Below are positions 50,770-58,318 of a stretch of 64,000 bases of DNA, piece after piece. Both the position numbers and the translations under genes were made by a program. The stretch covers positions 8,928,001 through 8,992,000 of the forward strand of contig NZ_JAPELX010000001.1 of the NCBI RefSeq assembly GCF_026343335.1, read 5' to 3'. Source of the DNA: Streptomyces sp. NBC_00078. Lineage in GTDB: Bacteria; Actinomycetota; Actinomycetes; Streptomycetales; Streptomycetaceae. Under the pieces are notes generated by a model, which saw only the letters and a list, made by a program, of their open reading frames with translations, was not told the origin of the DNA and ran no database searches. Position 1 is the stretch's first letter, and every line of letters begins with the position of its first letter.

Positions 50770-51151
50770 TCAGAAAATGGTGTTGTCGTTGGCACTCTTC
50801 TCGGGCACCTCCTGGATCACGTCCCAGTGCTCCACGATCTTTCCGTCGGCCAGGCGCCAGAAGTCCGCGACGGCCATGCCGCGGTCGCCGCGTTCGAAGT
50901 GCAGGTTGCTGTGGGTGACGACCAAGTCCCCTTCGGCGACGGCCCTCTTGAAGTCCAGGCGCAGGTCGGGGAACTTCCCGCGCGGCCAGTGGACGTAGCC
51001 GACGAACGCCTGCGGACTGTCGTGCGCCTCCGGGTTGTGCTGGATGTAGCTGTCGCCGAGATGCGCGGCGGCGGCCTCTTCCGGCTGGTAGTCGTTGAAC
51101 GCCTGCTCATAAAAACGCGATGACGAGCGCCTTGTTGTCGGCAGCGGACGT
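50770..51151 (-). pseudogene. SnoaL/NTF2-like protein gene with lost start codon and frameshift
   Basis: The protein after the first codons is well preserved: YEQAFNDYQPEEAAAAHLGDSYIQHNPEAHDSPQAFVGYVHW, LRLDFKRAVAEGDLVVTHSNLHFERGDRGMAVADFWRLADGKIVEHWDVIQEVPE. The expected start region reads ACG TCC GCT GCC GAC AAC AAG at 51151, six bases after a good AGGAG, so ATG appears mutated to ACG. Sixteen codons later a run of five A (51111-51115 on the plus strand) has one base too many, shifting the frame before YEQAF. Relatives are SnoaL-like cyclase/hydrolase-fold proteins. Last member of the MarR-associated operon. Confidence 0.75.
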
Positions 51152-51185
51152 GCGCTTCTCCTGTCTTCGGGTGCCGGGGGTGCGT

Positions 51186-51596
51186 CTAGGCGGTCATGGC
51201 GTCGCGTACGAGCGCGGTGTCGACGAACTGCTCGAAGCGGGCGATGAGTCCACCCCGTACGACGAAGTGGTGGGCGACGCGGACGGCGATCGGCTTGCCG
51301 GTGGCCTTGTTGACGGCCGTGTAGCGGGCCAGGACGACGACGTTCTCGCCGTCGACGACGTACGTGTCGTCGTGCGCTGCCCAGTCGTCCCACTCCTTGC
51401 CGAGCTGCTCCATGACGTGGGAGGTGACGCCGTCCGGGGTCCGGTAGGTACCGGCGAGCGGGAAGCCTGCCATCTCGGTCCACTCCACGTCGGGGGCGAG
51501 GGTGGCCCGCAGCGCTTCCAGGTCGCCGGCGGCGGAGGCCAGGTACTGACGGCGTACGACGTCGGCGGGCGCGGTGGAGGTGGCGAACTCGGTCAT
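51186..51596 (-). CDS. SnoaL-like / NTF2-fold protein
   Basis: 136 residues from ATG 51596, two bases after the stop of the MBL-fold gene, hence translationally coupled. Pattern of SnoaL-like domains: VVRRQYLASAAGDLEALRATLAPDVEWTEMAGFPLAGTYRTPDGV, YVVDGENVVVLARYTAVNKATGKPIAVRVAHHFVVRGGLIARFEQFVDT. Such proteins act as small hydrolases, cyclases or isomerases, or bind hydrophobic ligands. The next gene downstream is a broken copy of the same fold. Confidence 0.85.
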   Translation of the reverse strand: MTEFATSTAPADVVRRQYLASAAGDLEALRATLAPDVEWTEMAGFPLAGTYRTPDGVTSHVMEQLGKEWDDWAAHDDTYVVDGENVVVLARYTAVNKATGKPIAVRVAHHFVVRGGLIARFEQFVDTALVRDAMTA

Positions 51597-51598
51597 GG

Positions 51599-52405
51599 TC
51601 AGCCCCACTTCATCTCGCCCTTGGCGACCTTCGCACCGATCTGCGCGGCGATCAGCATGCCGTTGTCGGGGTAGCGCTTGACGAGCGCCTCGGTGAGCGC
51701 GGCGCCGTCGGCGGCCTTGCCGAGCTCCTCCTCGAAGGCGACGAGGTAGTCGCGGGTGGCGGTGATGGCGCTGGCGTCGGCGGCGGTATCCGGGAGGCGG
51801 TGTCCGGGGACGACCAACTGCGGGTCGAGGGCGGCCATCTCGTCCAGGAGCTTGATCCAGGCAGCGCGGTCGTCGGGGGTGGGGGTGTCGGCGACCCAGA
51901 CGTGCTCCTGCTGGAAGAGCAGGACGCCGCCGAGGAGGGTGCGGTGCTCGGCCTGCCACAGGTAGTGGCGGTCGGAGAGGCCCTCCGGGCCGCCCTTGAG
52001 CTCGAAGCGGTGGCCTTCGAGGGTGAGGTCACCGGTGAGCGGGGTGAGGTCGACCAGGCGGGTGGGCAGGTTCGGGCCGAGGGCCGCCCACGCCTTGAGC
52101 TTGCCCTCGTAGGAGTGCTTGATGTGCTCGATGACGAGCGGGGTGGCCACGAATGTCACGTCCGGGAACGTGTCCGCGATCACCTCGGCGCCGAAGTAGA
52201 AGTCGGGGTCGGCGTGGCTGACGAAGACGGTCTTCAGTGTCTTGCCGGAGTCGAGGATCTCGGCGGCGATGCGGTGTCCGTCGGCGCGGGTGAAGGCGGC
52301 GTCGACCAGGAGGGCCTCGGTCTCGCCCGTGACGAGGGTGGCGGTCTTGTTCTTGCTGCCGGCCGGGAAGTCGAGGTCGAGGATCTTGAAGGAGAGCGTG
52401 GTCAT
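51599..52405 (-). CDS. MBL-fold hydrolase with altered metal motif
   Basis: 268 residues from ATG 52405 with AAGGAG six bases upstream. Metallo-beta-lactamase fold: ATLVTGETEALLVDAAF, then TVFVSHADPDFYFGAEVI in place of the HxHxDH metal site, so only the first His and the Asp survive. Next comes SDRHYLWQAEHRTLLGGVLLFQQEHVWVADT (usual metal Asp region) and LVVPGHRLPDTA with the late His. Members with HADPD-YFG are common in actinobacteria and are annotated MBL fold; they may bind one metal or none. Coupled to the SnoaL-like genes. Confidence 0.82.
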   Translation of the reverse strand: MTTLSFKILDLDFPAGSKNKTATLVTGETEALLVDAAFTRADGHRIAAEILDSGKTLKTVFVSHADPDFYFGAEVIADTFPDVTFVATPLVIEHIKHSYEGKLKAWAALGPNLPTRLVDLTPLTGDLTLEGHRFELKGGPEGLSDRHYLWQAEHRTLLGGVLLFQQEHVWVADTPTPDDRAAWIKLLDEMAALDPQLVVPGHRLPDTAADASAITATRDYLVAFEEELGKAADGAALTEALVKRYPDNGMLIAAQIGAKVAKGEMKWG

Positions 52406-52437
52406 GCGGGGCTCCTTGCAGAGGGGTGGGCGGACGG

Positions 52438-53061
52438 TCAGACGGCCGCGGACGCGAGGCGTTCGTCGACCTCGTCGGCGGTGGCGTGACCGTAGGCCAG
52501 GGGAGTGACGGAGTCGCCGTCGACGGCGAGCAGGGTGGGGAAGCCGGTGACGCCGAGCTGGGCGGCGCGACGGAAGTCGGCCCTGGCCGTCGCCTGCGCC
52601 TCGGGCGCCTCGAAGGCAGTCACGACGGCGTCGGCTGCATCGGTGTCGAGCCCGACGGCCTCCGCGAGGGCGCGATAGGTGGCTGCCTCGGACAGGCTGC
52701 GCCCATCGACGTAGAAGGCGTCCTGCAGAGCCGTGGCCAGCTCCACCATCCGGTCAGGAGCGACCTGGCGCAGGGCTGCGACACCACGGGCGGCGGCCTC
52801 GGAGTCCATCACGAACGAACCGTCGGCGATCAGCCCCTCGTACGCGGGACCGAACTCGGCGCCGGTCAGCTCGGCGATCTTGGCGTTGGCGCCCTGGACA
52901 TAGCCGAACTCGCGGATCGGGACCCGGCGCGGCCCGGTGAACAGACCACCGGAGACCACCTCGACCGGCAGTCCGGGGTGGCGGGAGGCGACCTCGCGGA
53001 GCGTCCCGGCGAAGCCGTGGGACCAGCCGCAGTAGGCGTCGAACACATAGACGAGCTTCAT
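52438..53061 (-). CDS. DsbA-family thioredoxin-fold oxidoreductase (FrnE-like)
   Basis: 207 residues from ATG 53061 with GAGG upstream. Thioredoxin-like N-terminus MKLVYVFDAYCGWSHGFAG: the active site reads CGWS, with a single Cys rather than CxxC. Then EVVSGGLFTGPRRVPI, AYRALAEAVGLD and the cis-Pro loop LGVTGFPTLLAVDGD. No signal peptide, so it is cytoplasmic like FrnE/DSBA-type dithiol oxidoreductases or kappa glutathione transferases. It may process thiol adducts of electrophiles. First gene of the operon under the neighbouring MarR. Confidence 0.87.
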   Translation of the reverse strand: MKLVYVFDAYCGWSHGFAGTLREVASRHPGLPVEVVSGGLFTGPRRVPIREFGYVQGANAKIAELTGAEFGPAYEGLIADGSFVMDSEAAARGVAALRQVAPDRMVELATALQDAFYVDGRSLSEAATYRALAEAVGLDTDAADAVVTAFEAPEAQATARADFRRAAQLGVTGFPTLLAVDGDSVTPLAYGHATADEVDERLASAAV

Positions 53062-53215
53062 CGAAAACCTCGGCAGGGTGGGGTGCCCGCACTTCCTGCG
53101 AGCGATTCACCTGACCAAACAGTAACTGACACATCAGATATTTCTCGACTCCTGTGACCTGTGTCATACCGGGGTGGCTGACGTCGATACATCAGCGTTG
53201 CCGCAGGACCGCAGT
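53062..53215 (-). promoter_or_regulatory. Control region of the DsbA-MBL-SnoaL operon
   Basis: An AT-rich stretch (~53110-53155) separates the MarR stop from the DsbA start. It contains the small dyad CTGA-CACA-TCAG within CTGACACATCAGATATTT, reminiscent of MarR-type AT-rich palindromes, and a TACTGT on the minus strand that could act as a -10. The assignment is by position and composition only. Confidence 0.4.
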
Positions 53216-53710
53216 TCAGGGCAGCCGGGGCAGCACGTCCCGGGCTGAGTGGCTGAGGATGTGAAGATCCGCTGCGAATCGCGCGCGGTCCGCAGCGGGG
53301 AGGGGCTGCACGAAGTACCGCTGGATGTTCTCCAGATGGACCCGCGACGCGCGTACGGCCGTCTCCTCACCCAGCGGAGTCAGGCGCACCAGCCGCCCGC
53401 GCCGGTCGTCGGGATCCTCCGCACGCTCGACGAGACCCGCCGCCTCCATACGGTCCACCAGCCGGGTGGCACCACCCGTGGTCAGAACCTGCTCCTGGGC
53501 GACGGCCCGCATCGACAGCCCCGGCTCACCCGCCCTGCCGAGGATCAGCAGAACCTCGAAGACCAGATGACTGATACCGCACTCCACCTCGAGCGCCCGG
53601 CCGAGGATGTACTCCAGCCGGTTGGCCGCCCCTTGCAGCCGTCCGAACGCCAGAATGAGCTCGTGGTCGGCGGCCTCCTTCGCCGTCCTGATCTCCGCTT
53701 CCTCACCCAC
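53216..53710 (-). CDS. MarR-family transcriptional regulator
   Basis: 164 residues from GTG 53710 (GEEAEIRTAKEAADHEL). MarR winged helix: LEVECGISHLVFEVLLILGRAGEPGLSMRAVAQEQVLTTGGATRLVDRMEAAGLVERAEDPDDRRGRLVRLTPLGEE. The DxR wing pair (DPDDRRGR) is intact. Length and helices at both ends fit a dimeric repressor. It lies immediately upstream of the DsbA/MBL/SnoaL operon on the same strand, an arrangement common for MarR proteins sensing electrophiles or phenolics. Confidence 0.9.
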   Translation of the reverse strand: MGEEAEIRTAKEAADHELILAFGRLQGAANRLEYILGRALEVECGISHLVFEVLLILGRAGEPGLSMRAVAQEQVLTTGGATRLVDRMEAAGLVERAEDPDDRRGRLVRLTPLGEETAVRASRVHLENIQRYFVQPLPAADRARFAADLHILSHSARDVLPRLP

Positions 53711-54159
53711 GGCCGCGCCGCCCCCTCTGCTCGTCTCGGTACCACCGTACCGATCATGCAGCGGACGGGCGGGGCAGGATTCGACCGGACCAGTCGAGCG
53801 ACAGCACCATCGTGCGGGCCGATCAGAGAGTTCACCGCATCCATCGGTCGGGCGCAAGGAACTTCGCAACGCCCTTCCCCTGGCCTTCACCCAGCCTGCG
53901 CCGCCTTGTCCTGCTGGTGCTCTTCTCCGGCCTCACCGTACGCACTCCTCGGTATAGCTCTCAGCCGTTCGGATTCGGGTCGGTGACCGCCCTCCGTGAC
54001 ATGTCATCACCGCGGCTGGACCAGTGGAGCTGATCTCGCCTCCCTCCGATGCTCGGGAGTGGTGCGAGGCCGACCCCGTGTACAGGAGTTCACCGAAGGG
54101 CGGCGTCACTGCCCCGTCGGCCGAGCCCTCTTTCGGGGGTGGGACGGCCCCACCTGCCC
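53711..54159. other. Gap without a supported gene
   Basis: Upstream region of the MarR gene, then sequence leading into the IS5 remnant. Nothing recognisable. Confidence 0.4.
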
Positions 54160-54705
54160 CCAGTCCCAGCCTCTCCGTGGCACACCATCCATAAACGCCA
54201 TGCGCTGTGGCCGGTCGACGGCACCTGGGAGCGGCTGCTCCAGCACGTCCAGGCCGTCACCGACGCAGCTGGCGATATCGACTGGAACATCAACATCGAC
54301 TCCACCTCGATCCGCGCTCACCAGCACGCAGCTGGGGCTCCGAAAGACCCGCCACCAGCACCGCCAAGTGCCTCAAAAGGGGCCGCACAAAGATCAGTTC
54401 ACGTGCGCGCGTACTTGCGCCTGCGTCCGTTCCTGGCGGAGGCGGTGCGGCAGTCGAAGCACTCGGCCGCTCCCGCGGCGGACTGACCACGAAGATCCAC
54501 CTGAGCGCGGACGGCAGGTGCCGCCCTCTCTCGCTGATCGTCACGCCCGGGCAGCGGGCAGACTGCACCCAGTTCGAGACGGTCATGGACAAGATCCGCG
54601 TCCCCCGGCTCGGCGCGGGCCGGCCAAGGCGGCTGCCGGACAGCGTCGGCGCCGACAAGACACCCCATGCAGCTATCCGGTCAAGCAGCTGTGGCGAATG
54701 GTGAG
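54160..54705 (+). pseudogene. IS5-family transposase remnant
   Basis: Two frames. First PVDGTWERLLQHVQAVTDAAGDIDWNINIDSTSIRAHQHAAGA (from ~54205), containing the first catalytic Asp of IS5 elements (DSTS-RAHQHAAGA). Then, after a shift near 54440, VEALGRSRGGLTTKIHLSADGRCRPLSLIVTPGQ, FETVMDKIRVPR and GRPRRLPDSVGADK. It stops at ~54660 before the last catalytic Glu. N-terminus missing. Confidence 0.8.
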
Positions 54706-55184
54706 GGTTTCGGCGGGGCAAATGCGATCGCTTCGTCGAACCTCTGGCGGGTGGTCAGGCAGTGGTGGAGCTGGCCGAGCACGCGGTGGAAAAGGTTCCG
54801 GAGGGCCGCATAGTAGCGATCGCCGGTCTCTCTCCGACGTTTGTAGTGGTCGTGGGCTCAGATTGAGGCAGTGAGCGCGGCGAAAGCCCAGTGCCGGCCG
54901 GTTGCGGCCAGACGGCTGTTCTTGATCCGGCGGTGGCTGACGCGGCGGCTTTTGCCGGACTCGCGCGTCACGGGGGCGCTTCCGGCATAGGCCTTCAGAT
55001 CGCGGGCTGTGTCGAACCGGGTGCGGTCATCGCCGATTTCGGGCAGTAGCCGAGCGCCGGTCAGCACGGCGAGGCCCGGGAAGCTTGTGATGATCTCCGC
55101 GTCGGGGTGCTGGAGGAAGAGCTCCTCGGTGGCGCGTGCCAGCTCGTCGCAGGCCTTGCAGGCCGCTTCGAGCTGGGCGAGCAA
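54680..55184 (-). pseudogene. IS110-family transposase C-terminal fragment with an in-frame stop
   Basis: LAQLEAACKACDELARATEELFLQHPDAEIITSFPGLAVLTGARLLPEIGDDRTRFDTARDLKAYAGSAPVTRESGKSRRVSHRRIKNSRLA is the IS116/IS110/IS902 domain. After HWAFAALTASI a TGA at 54858-54860 interrupts the same frame, which then continues AHDHYKRRRETGDRYYAALRNLFHRVLGQLHHCLTTRQRFDEAIAFA to ~54690. The N-terminal DEDD domain is lost. It is a different subgroup from the intact IS110 at 19843-21069. Confidence 0.82.
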
Positions 55185-55259
55185 GGTCTGCGAACAACGC
55201 TGACTGGGAGCGCACGCTTCGATGGTTCATCGAGGACGTCTGGGGCCAGTTCGACGACG

Positions 55260-55345
55260 ACCACACCCGGCCCGGTGCCCCGTTTTTCCGGCTATTGCTC
55301 CTGGGCAGCAGCGGCGCGAGCACCGCCCACTCGCCATCCGTGAGG
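55260..55345 (-). pseudogene. IS5-family transposase N-terminal scrap
   Basis: LTDGEWAVLAPLLPRSNSRKNGAP on the minus strand (~55345-55275) is the opening of IS5-type transposases (LTD-EWAVLEPLLP). Nothing of the rest is attached. The surrounding 55185-55475 holds no gene. Confidence 0.65.
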
Positions 55346-55475
55346 CCCCCTGCTGAGCATGACCAGAACAACGAATCACTGGCCGCAGAGACACCTTCTC
55401 ACCGAGGTGGCACGCACCAGCCCGCTCGATCCACGACGTGATGTACCAGCTGTGGAGGCGACCAAGCGACGGCGC

Positions 55476-55922
55476 TTATGCTTCCAGACGATCCAGCCAG
55501 GCGTCCTGACCATCCGCCAAAGGGAAGCCCAGGGGTAGCGGCTCAAAACGGCAGTGGAACGTCATGCCGTTGTCGCGCCCCGCGCCCGTCACGTGGTGGT
55601 CCCACGCATCCGGGACATCTGCGTCGCCGTCCACCTCCAGTTCGAAGAAGGTGGTGTGGCGGGGGAAGTGGCGGATCGGGTGCGGGGTGTGCTCCTCCGC
55701 GAGGGGGCGCAGCACCCGAACGCACGTCAGCCCGCACTCCTCCGTGACTTCCCGCAACACTGCCTCTTCCAGTGGCTCCTCCGGAGCCACACCCCCCGCC
55801 GGGACGTGCGTGCCGGGCGGCAGGTCCGCGTCGTGGTCGAACACGAGCAACTCCACCGACTGTCCCGCGCGCCGGCGCAGGACGTAGGCAGCCACCCGGA
55901 CACGCAACGTCAACTCCCGCAT
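55476..55922 (-). CDS. Nudix hydrolase
   Basis: 148 residues. The Nudix box GGVAPEEPLEEAVLREVTEECGL fits G-x5-E-x7-REUXEEXGU exactly. Preceding strands VAAYVLRRRAGQSVELLVFDHDADLPPGTHVPAGG are typical, and the C-terminal half has RHTTFFELEVDGD and FHCRFEPLPL. Nudix enzymes cleave nucleoside diphosphates linked to another moiety; the substrate is unknown. Stand-alone, intact, surrounded by IS debris. No clear ribosome site is seen before ATG 55922. Confidence 0.9.
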   Translation of the reverse strand: MRELTLRVRVAAYVLRRRAGQSVELLVFDHDADLPPGTHVPAGGVAPEEPLEEAVLREVTEECGLTCVRVLRPLAEEHTPHPIRHFPRHTTFFELEVDGDADVPDAWDHHVTGAGRDNGMTFHCRFEPLPLGFPLADGQDAWLDRLEA

Positions 55923-56144
55923 TCCCGCAGCGTAGGGGGTACACCACCTCGATCACGAGAGATCCCCCAAGATCGAAGAGACAGGACCTAGCGAGCTCGG
56001 TCACAGCGGACACCTCGCGGCGTACGAAGCGCAAGCATCTGGAACTGGCGGCGCAGGGCAAGCTCCCCGGCCGGCTTCGTTCGTTCACGACCTTGCGGTC
56101 GCCACGAGAACTCAAGGCTCCCGAGGGCCTCGTTTCCACAGAGG

Positions 56145-57527
56145 TCACACGCCGGCGAAGGAGCCGCTCCGTGCGGCGTGCCCGCCGATCGCGGCCCTGA
56201 CCAGCCGGCTCTCGAAGGACAGCAGTATGTGTTCGAGATCCGTCGCGTCGAACGACGTCGCATCCGTCCCCAGACTGACTCCGGCCGTCTCGCACACACT
56301 CCACACATCGAAGTTGACCTGTCCGGAGTACGCGTCGACGGGTTTGGGGAATCGTCCGTACCGGCTGGAGGCCATGGAGCGCTCGATTTCCTGTGCCCTG
56401 CCCGGGCGAGACCGGATCAGCGTTCCAGGCGCTACGGGCCGGATATTGGCCATGTACGGATTGTGCGCGGAGCGGCCCAGTTCGGCCGAGACCTCGTCCA
56501 AGGATTCGGCGTAGCGGTCAGGCTCTCGCAGGCTGACTGAGGCGGACCTGACGAGTGCCGCGTCGACAGCCCGGCACAGCGCCGGGAACCGGTCGCTTCC
56601 CAGGGACGTGTCGACCGGGACGAGGACCCTGCCGGCGACATGGGCCACCGCCTCGCGGGCCAACGCGCTCTGCCGGTTGGCTGTCACGGTGTTGAACATG
56701 CACTTGCCGATGCCCATGTGTTCGGCGAGTGCACACGCGTACGCGGCTTGGAGGACGGCGGCCACGGACGTCCGGTACTTCTTCGCCAGACTGGTCGATG
56801 CGAGCGCGACCGCCGTCGAGTCGAGGCATACGAGGTTGTAGACGGCGTATCCGTCGCGGCTCGAGGGCGCCTGGAGTTCGGGCATGGCGGGCTGACGGAG
56901 CATGGCCCGGTCGTGAGTGTCGACACGATGAGCGTGACGCAGCCCCGAGGGACTGGCCTCGAAGCTTGCGATCTGCCGTGGCTGCCACCCCGAGGGGAGG
57001 TCGGCGCCGGGATCGGCGGCCAGCCGGGCTATGTGTCCGGCCACGAGCCGGGCAGCCATCGTGTCCGCCGAGAAGTGGTGCAGGGACAGCATGACCCGGG
57101 TGGGTCTGCCGCCCACGGTGACGACGGCGGCCCGCAACGGCAGTTCGTCCGGGGCGAATCCGGGTTCGGCCAGCCGGAGGGTGAGGACGGCGAGCTCGTC
57201 GTCGTTCGCCGGGGCCTCGAAGGCGTACTCCGCGACGTGGAGCACCCCGGAAGCCACGACGACCGGCCGTACCTGCCCGTCCGCGTCACGTGGATACACC
57301 GTGCGCAGCGCTTCCCAGTGGGCCACGACCGCGGCGAAGGCGTGCAGCACCGCGGCCATGTCGGGCCGGCCGTCGAGTGCCCGCGCCATCCGGACGTTCC
57401 TGTTGCGGGCCCCGTCGAGATGGGGTTGACATCCTTCACGACCATGGGCCTTCTGCGACCAGGTCAGTTCGTGTTCTCCGGCGCTGCCGGCGACGAAGGC
57501 GACGTCATGGCGCGTGGTCTGTCGCAT
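56145..57527 (-). CDS. Stand-alone condensation-domain protein (NRPS C domain / PapA-like)
   Basis: 460 residues. The active-site motif HHxxxD is present as LSLHHFSADTMAARLVAGHIARL (second His, Asp intact; the following Gly is Thr). Other condensation-fold features: LTWSQKAHG near the start (like the C1 motif), TSVAAVLQAAYACALAEHMG, MFNTVTANRQ, VAGRVLVPVDTSLG and, late, VNFDVWSV. No adenylation or carrier domain adjoins, so it may be a free-standing condensation or acyltransferase enzyme that esterifies or amidates a carrier-bound or CoA substrate. No partner is seen within the window. The last residues and start look natural (GGAGGAGG upstream). Confidence 0.82.
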   Translation of the reverse strand: MRQTTRHDVAFVAGSAGEHELTWSQKAHGREGCQPHLDGARNRNVRMARALDGRPDMAAVLHAFAAVVAHWEALRTVYPRDADGQVRPVVVASGVLHVAEYAFEAPANDDELAVLTLRLAEPGFAPDELPLRAAVVTVGGRPTRVMLSLHHFSADTMAARLVAGHIARLAADPGADLPSGWQPRQIASFEASPSGLRHAHRVDTHDRAMLRQPAMPELQAPSSRDGYAVYNLVCLDSTAVALASTSLAKKYRTSVAAVLQAAYACALAEHMGIGKCMFNTVTANRQSALAREAVAHVAGRVLVPVDTSLGSDRFPALCRAVDAALVRSASVSLREPDRYAESLDEVSAELGRSAHNPYMANIRPVAPGTLIRSRPGRAQEIERSMASSRYGRFPKPVDAYSGQVNFDVWSVCETAGVSLGTDATSFDATDLEHILLSFESRLVRAAIGGHAARSGSFAGV

Positions 57528-58318
57528 ACCCGCCTCGACCCTCCTCCGGTACGTCGGTGGCGCGCCGCGTCTGGCGGGAGGCGTGCGGCAGAAAGTCGTC
57601 GGCCGGAGCGCGGGCGCCCCTGTTCACGCAGAGGATAGATCCGCGCGCACCGCGTGCGTCAAGGCATGGGAACACTGAGCCGCGACGGCGACGGGAACGT
57701 TCTGTTACGGCCTCCCACCAGCGATGGCGGCCAGGTCGACACCGCCCCGCAGTTGCCGACGCGGTCGCCTCCACGCGGACGGGCCCGGCACCCGTCACGC
57801 GTCAGAGTTGAAGCGCTTCGACAGCGCCATGACGCTGGATCGCGGGTCGTTCACGGATCAGGCGGCTGTCGCAAGCCTGTTCTCCAGCGTCGGCACTGCC
57901 CTCCGGGATTTCGCTGAAACCCAGTTCATACGGCATGAAGCTGTGCCGAAGAGGCGGAGCGCAGACACCCTCGGTCGCGCCTGTTACCGAAAAGTGACCT
58001 GGGCGACCCGTTGTCGTCCTCGGAAAAGCATCGTTAGTGTCGCCGAAACGTCGAAGCGCATCGAAACAGACTTTCTCCAGCCCTCCGGGCATCGCGCCAC
58101 CGAACGACTCAGCGCCAGCCCGCCCCGCTGGTCGGATCCACGAAAACGAAGGGCGGCAGGCGCGGGTTGATGCGCGGGGTGACGTCACCCGCCCGTGGTG
58201 CGGCGGTGCTGCGCCACGGCTGACACCGTCCGCTCCTCTCCGACCACCCTCAGAGCCGCTGGGGCCGCTGCTTCTGCACAAGACCAGTACAGACCCACGC
58301 CAGAAAGGCGGGACCTCC
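57528..58318. other. 790-bp region upstream of the GH74 gene
   Basis: No gene is supported; the long plus-strand frame from 58037 that runs into GH74 has no protein character before residue ~95. It contains a cluster of CGAA boxes at 58043 (CCGAAACG), 58051 (TCGAAG) and 58061 (TCGAAAC), about 260 bp ahead of the start, which may be a hemicellulose-related operator. Confidence 0.45.

Noticed and set aside
58037..58318. 94 extra open codons upstream of the GH74 start
   Set aside because: No protein-like composition; the Tat signal and ribosome site begin at 58319.
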